From CAYYJM01 sp964471755 (GTDB lineage: Bacteria; Planctomycetota; Planctomycetia; Gemmatales; Gemmataceae), in NCBI GenBank assembly GCA_964471755.1, contig CAYYJM010000307.1, forward strand, positions 1 through 6,932: 6,932 nucleotides of DNA, read 5' to 3'. The position numbers and the translations under genes were made by a program. A model generated the notes under the pieces. The model did no database searches and had not been told where the DNA came from. It worked only from the letters and a program-made list of their open reading frames with translations. Every line of letters starts with the position of its first letter. Position 1 is the stretch's first letter. Positions 6,075 through 6,932 of the stretch are shown in pieces.

Positions 6075-6080
6075 ATTATA
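6075..6080 (-). promoter_or_regulatory. Perfect -10 hexamer before the dehydrogenase gene
   Basis: On the minus strand 6080-6075 reads TATAAT, identical to the sigma-70 -10 consensus and standing out in GC-rich surroundings. Transcription would start near 6068, giving a leader of about 13 bases to the ATG at 6054. The -35 region is poor (GCTGAA or GGCTGA at 16-17 bases spacing). It is the best candidate promoter for the minus-strand gene run. The 121-base divergent spacer also serves the plus-strand lipoprotein, for which TAATCT at 6133-6138 is a weaker candidate. Confidence 0.42.
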
Positions 6081-6175
6081 GAGGCGGGCCATTCGTTTCA
6101 GCCCCGCCGAGAGTGGGGTACGGAAGAGTGGGTAATCTAGCCCCGGTGGACCTTGAGTCAAGGGCGGAATCGATC

Positions 6176-6886
6176 ATGGAAGCCGTAACGATCAGGACGC
6201 ACGGAGCCCTGCTCTTGCTGCTGCTGCTGCTCGTCGGCTGCCAGGGCGGCGGAGCCCGGAATCCGTCGCGTGGCGGACTGGTCGCCAACGACCCGCTGCT
6301 CGGTGGCGGCTCACCGCTACCCGCCGGTCAGGCGACCGCACGCGGCACCGATCGCGCCCCGTACGCGGCCACGGTCGGCCGGGATCTGGGCCAGCCGGCG
6401 CGCCCCGCTGGTCCCTTGCCGTCCTTGCCCAGTCCCTCCGGATCGACCAGCCCGGCGGCCCTGGCCTCGGGAGCGACGGGGACGCTCGACGCCGCCCCGG
6501 CTCTGCGCATCGGTTCCGGGACGAACACGCCACCAGACGCCGACTGGCGCGGTCCCGGCGAGGCACCACGGCATTCCTACCAGTCCGCTCCGACCGGACC
6601 GGTGCCGCCACCGGGCAGCGACACGACGCCGGCCGTCACTCTGCCGCCGTTGACGCTCACCTCGTATCAGGGCAACGACCAGTCGCTTGATCAGCTCCTG
6701 CGACAGGTCGAGGCTCGCGGAGCCGTTCAGCCGCGCCTGGACAAGAAGGACGGCGAGTGGATCTTCTCCTGCCGCATCCCCAATCGCGAGAATCCGAGCC
6801 TGCTGCACTGTTACGAGGTGGCCGCCGACTCGAACGTCGCCGCCGTCCAGGCCGTCCTGGATCAAATCAGACAGGATCGGCGCTAG
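6176..6886 (+). CDS. Proline-rich lipoprotein with conserved-looking C-terminal domain
   Basis: The 236-residue product begins with a lipoprotein signal: a short n-region with Arg7 and His9, eight Leu in a row at 12-19, and the lipobox LVGC with acylated Cys22. The next residues, QGGG, give a non-Asp +2 position consistent with outer-membrane sorting in standard Lol rules, though these are untested in planctomycetes. Residues about 30-160 are low-complexity, rich in Pro, Gly, Ala, Ser and Thr, probably a flexible tether. A folded domain follows at about 161-236, with helix LDQLLRQVEARG, strand EWIFSCRIPN, then LLHCYEVAADSNVAAVQAVLDQI. Its two Cys (199 and 212) could pair. I do not recognise this domain. 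The ATG at 6176 is preferred over the in-frame ATG at 6113 because it yields the signal directly; the ribosome-binding site (AGGGCGGA) is moderate. The gene is divergent from the dehydrogenase and is complete. Confidence 0.82.
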   Translation: MEAVTIRTHGALLLLLLLLVGCQGGGARNPSRGGLVANDPLLGGGSPLPAGQATARGTDRAPYAATVGRDLGQPARPAGPLPSLPSPSGSTSPAALASGATGTLDAAPALRIGSGTNTPPDADWRGPGEAPRHSYQSAPTGPVPPPGSDTTPAVTLPPLTLTSYQGNDQSLDQLLRQVEARGAVQPRLDKKDGEWIFSCRIPNRENPSLLHCYEVAADSNVAAVQAVLDQIRQDRR

Positions 6887-6932
6887 CGCACCTTCGTCTG
6901 TCAGAGCCGCGCACGCAGCGAGGCCGCAGGCC
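6887..6932. other. Window end, no gene seen
   Basis: The 46 bases after the lipoprotein stop show no start of another gene and no T-tract terminator. A 10-base palindrome, GCGCTAGCGC at 6880-6889, covers the stop codon, with CAGAC at 6868-6872 and GTCTG at 6896-6900 outside it; these could pair weakly but do not make a typical terminator. Confidence 0.3.

Noticed and set aside
4525..6081. A second 518-codon plus-strand open frame opposite the LRR and dehydrogenase genes
   Set aside because: It is antisense to two genes with clear families and lacks any recognisable motif; the shared length with the other long frame is coincidence.
6215..6232. Short CTG run in the lipoprotein signal peptide, considered as a phase-variation tract
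   Set aside because: Units are three bases and in frame, only four perfect copies occur, and they simply encode the leucines of the hydrophobic core; length change would not shift the frame.
6868..6900. Palindrome at the lipoprotein stop, considered as a terminator
   Set aside because: There is no T-tract and the outer arms are only five bases with unpaired bases between, so it does not meet the form of an intrinsic terminator.

Overview
The window is GC-rich bacterial chromosome. Its gene set (a secreted leucine-rich-repeat protein with strict 24-residue repeats, a HEAT-repeat protein, a proline-rich lipoprotein, a ROK/polyphosphate-glucokinase-like kinase without the usual zinc motif) looks most like a planctomycete, perhaps of the Gemmata group. 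That placement rests on protein style alone; there is no rRNA or marker gene here to confirm it.

Layout: 37-132 (-) holds a possible 31-residue secreted peptide. A 222-base divergent spacer separates it from a HEAT-repeat protein at 355-1071 (+). This gene converges, with five bases between stop codons, on a run of six minus-strand genes covering 6054 down to 1077. In transcription order these are: a tartrate/D-malate-type beta-decarboxylating dehydrogenase (4999-6054), an LRR protein (3982-4989), an unknown 137-residue protein (3506-3919), a 107-residue protein with a RelE/ParE-like C-terminal half (3186-3509), a ROK-family sugar kinase of polyphosphate-glucokinase type (2447-3124) and a CPBP-family membrane protease (1077-2450). 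A lipoprotein gene (6176-6886, +) is divergent from the dehydrogenase. The last 46 bases hold no gene.

The minus-strand run falls into three closely linked pairs. The dehydrogenase and LRR genes are 9 bases apart, and the LRR ribosome-binding site touches the dehydrogenase stop codon. The 137- and 107-residue genes overlap as GTGA. The kinase and CPBP genes overlap as ATGA. Gaps of about 60 bases separate the pairs, and both gaps contain possible regulatory signals, so internal promoters are plausible. The genes do not form one recognisable pathway.

I found no CRISPR array, mobile element, RNA gene or clear defence island. The two points most worth checking are the small coupled gene pair, which could be a toxin-antitoxin-like or regulatory pair, and a perfect 9-bp inverted repeat that would bury the kinase ribosome-binding site. 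Most of the window looks like ordinary chromosome for such an organism.
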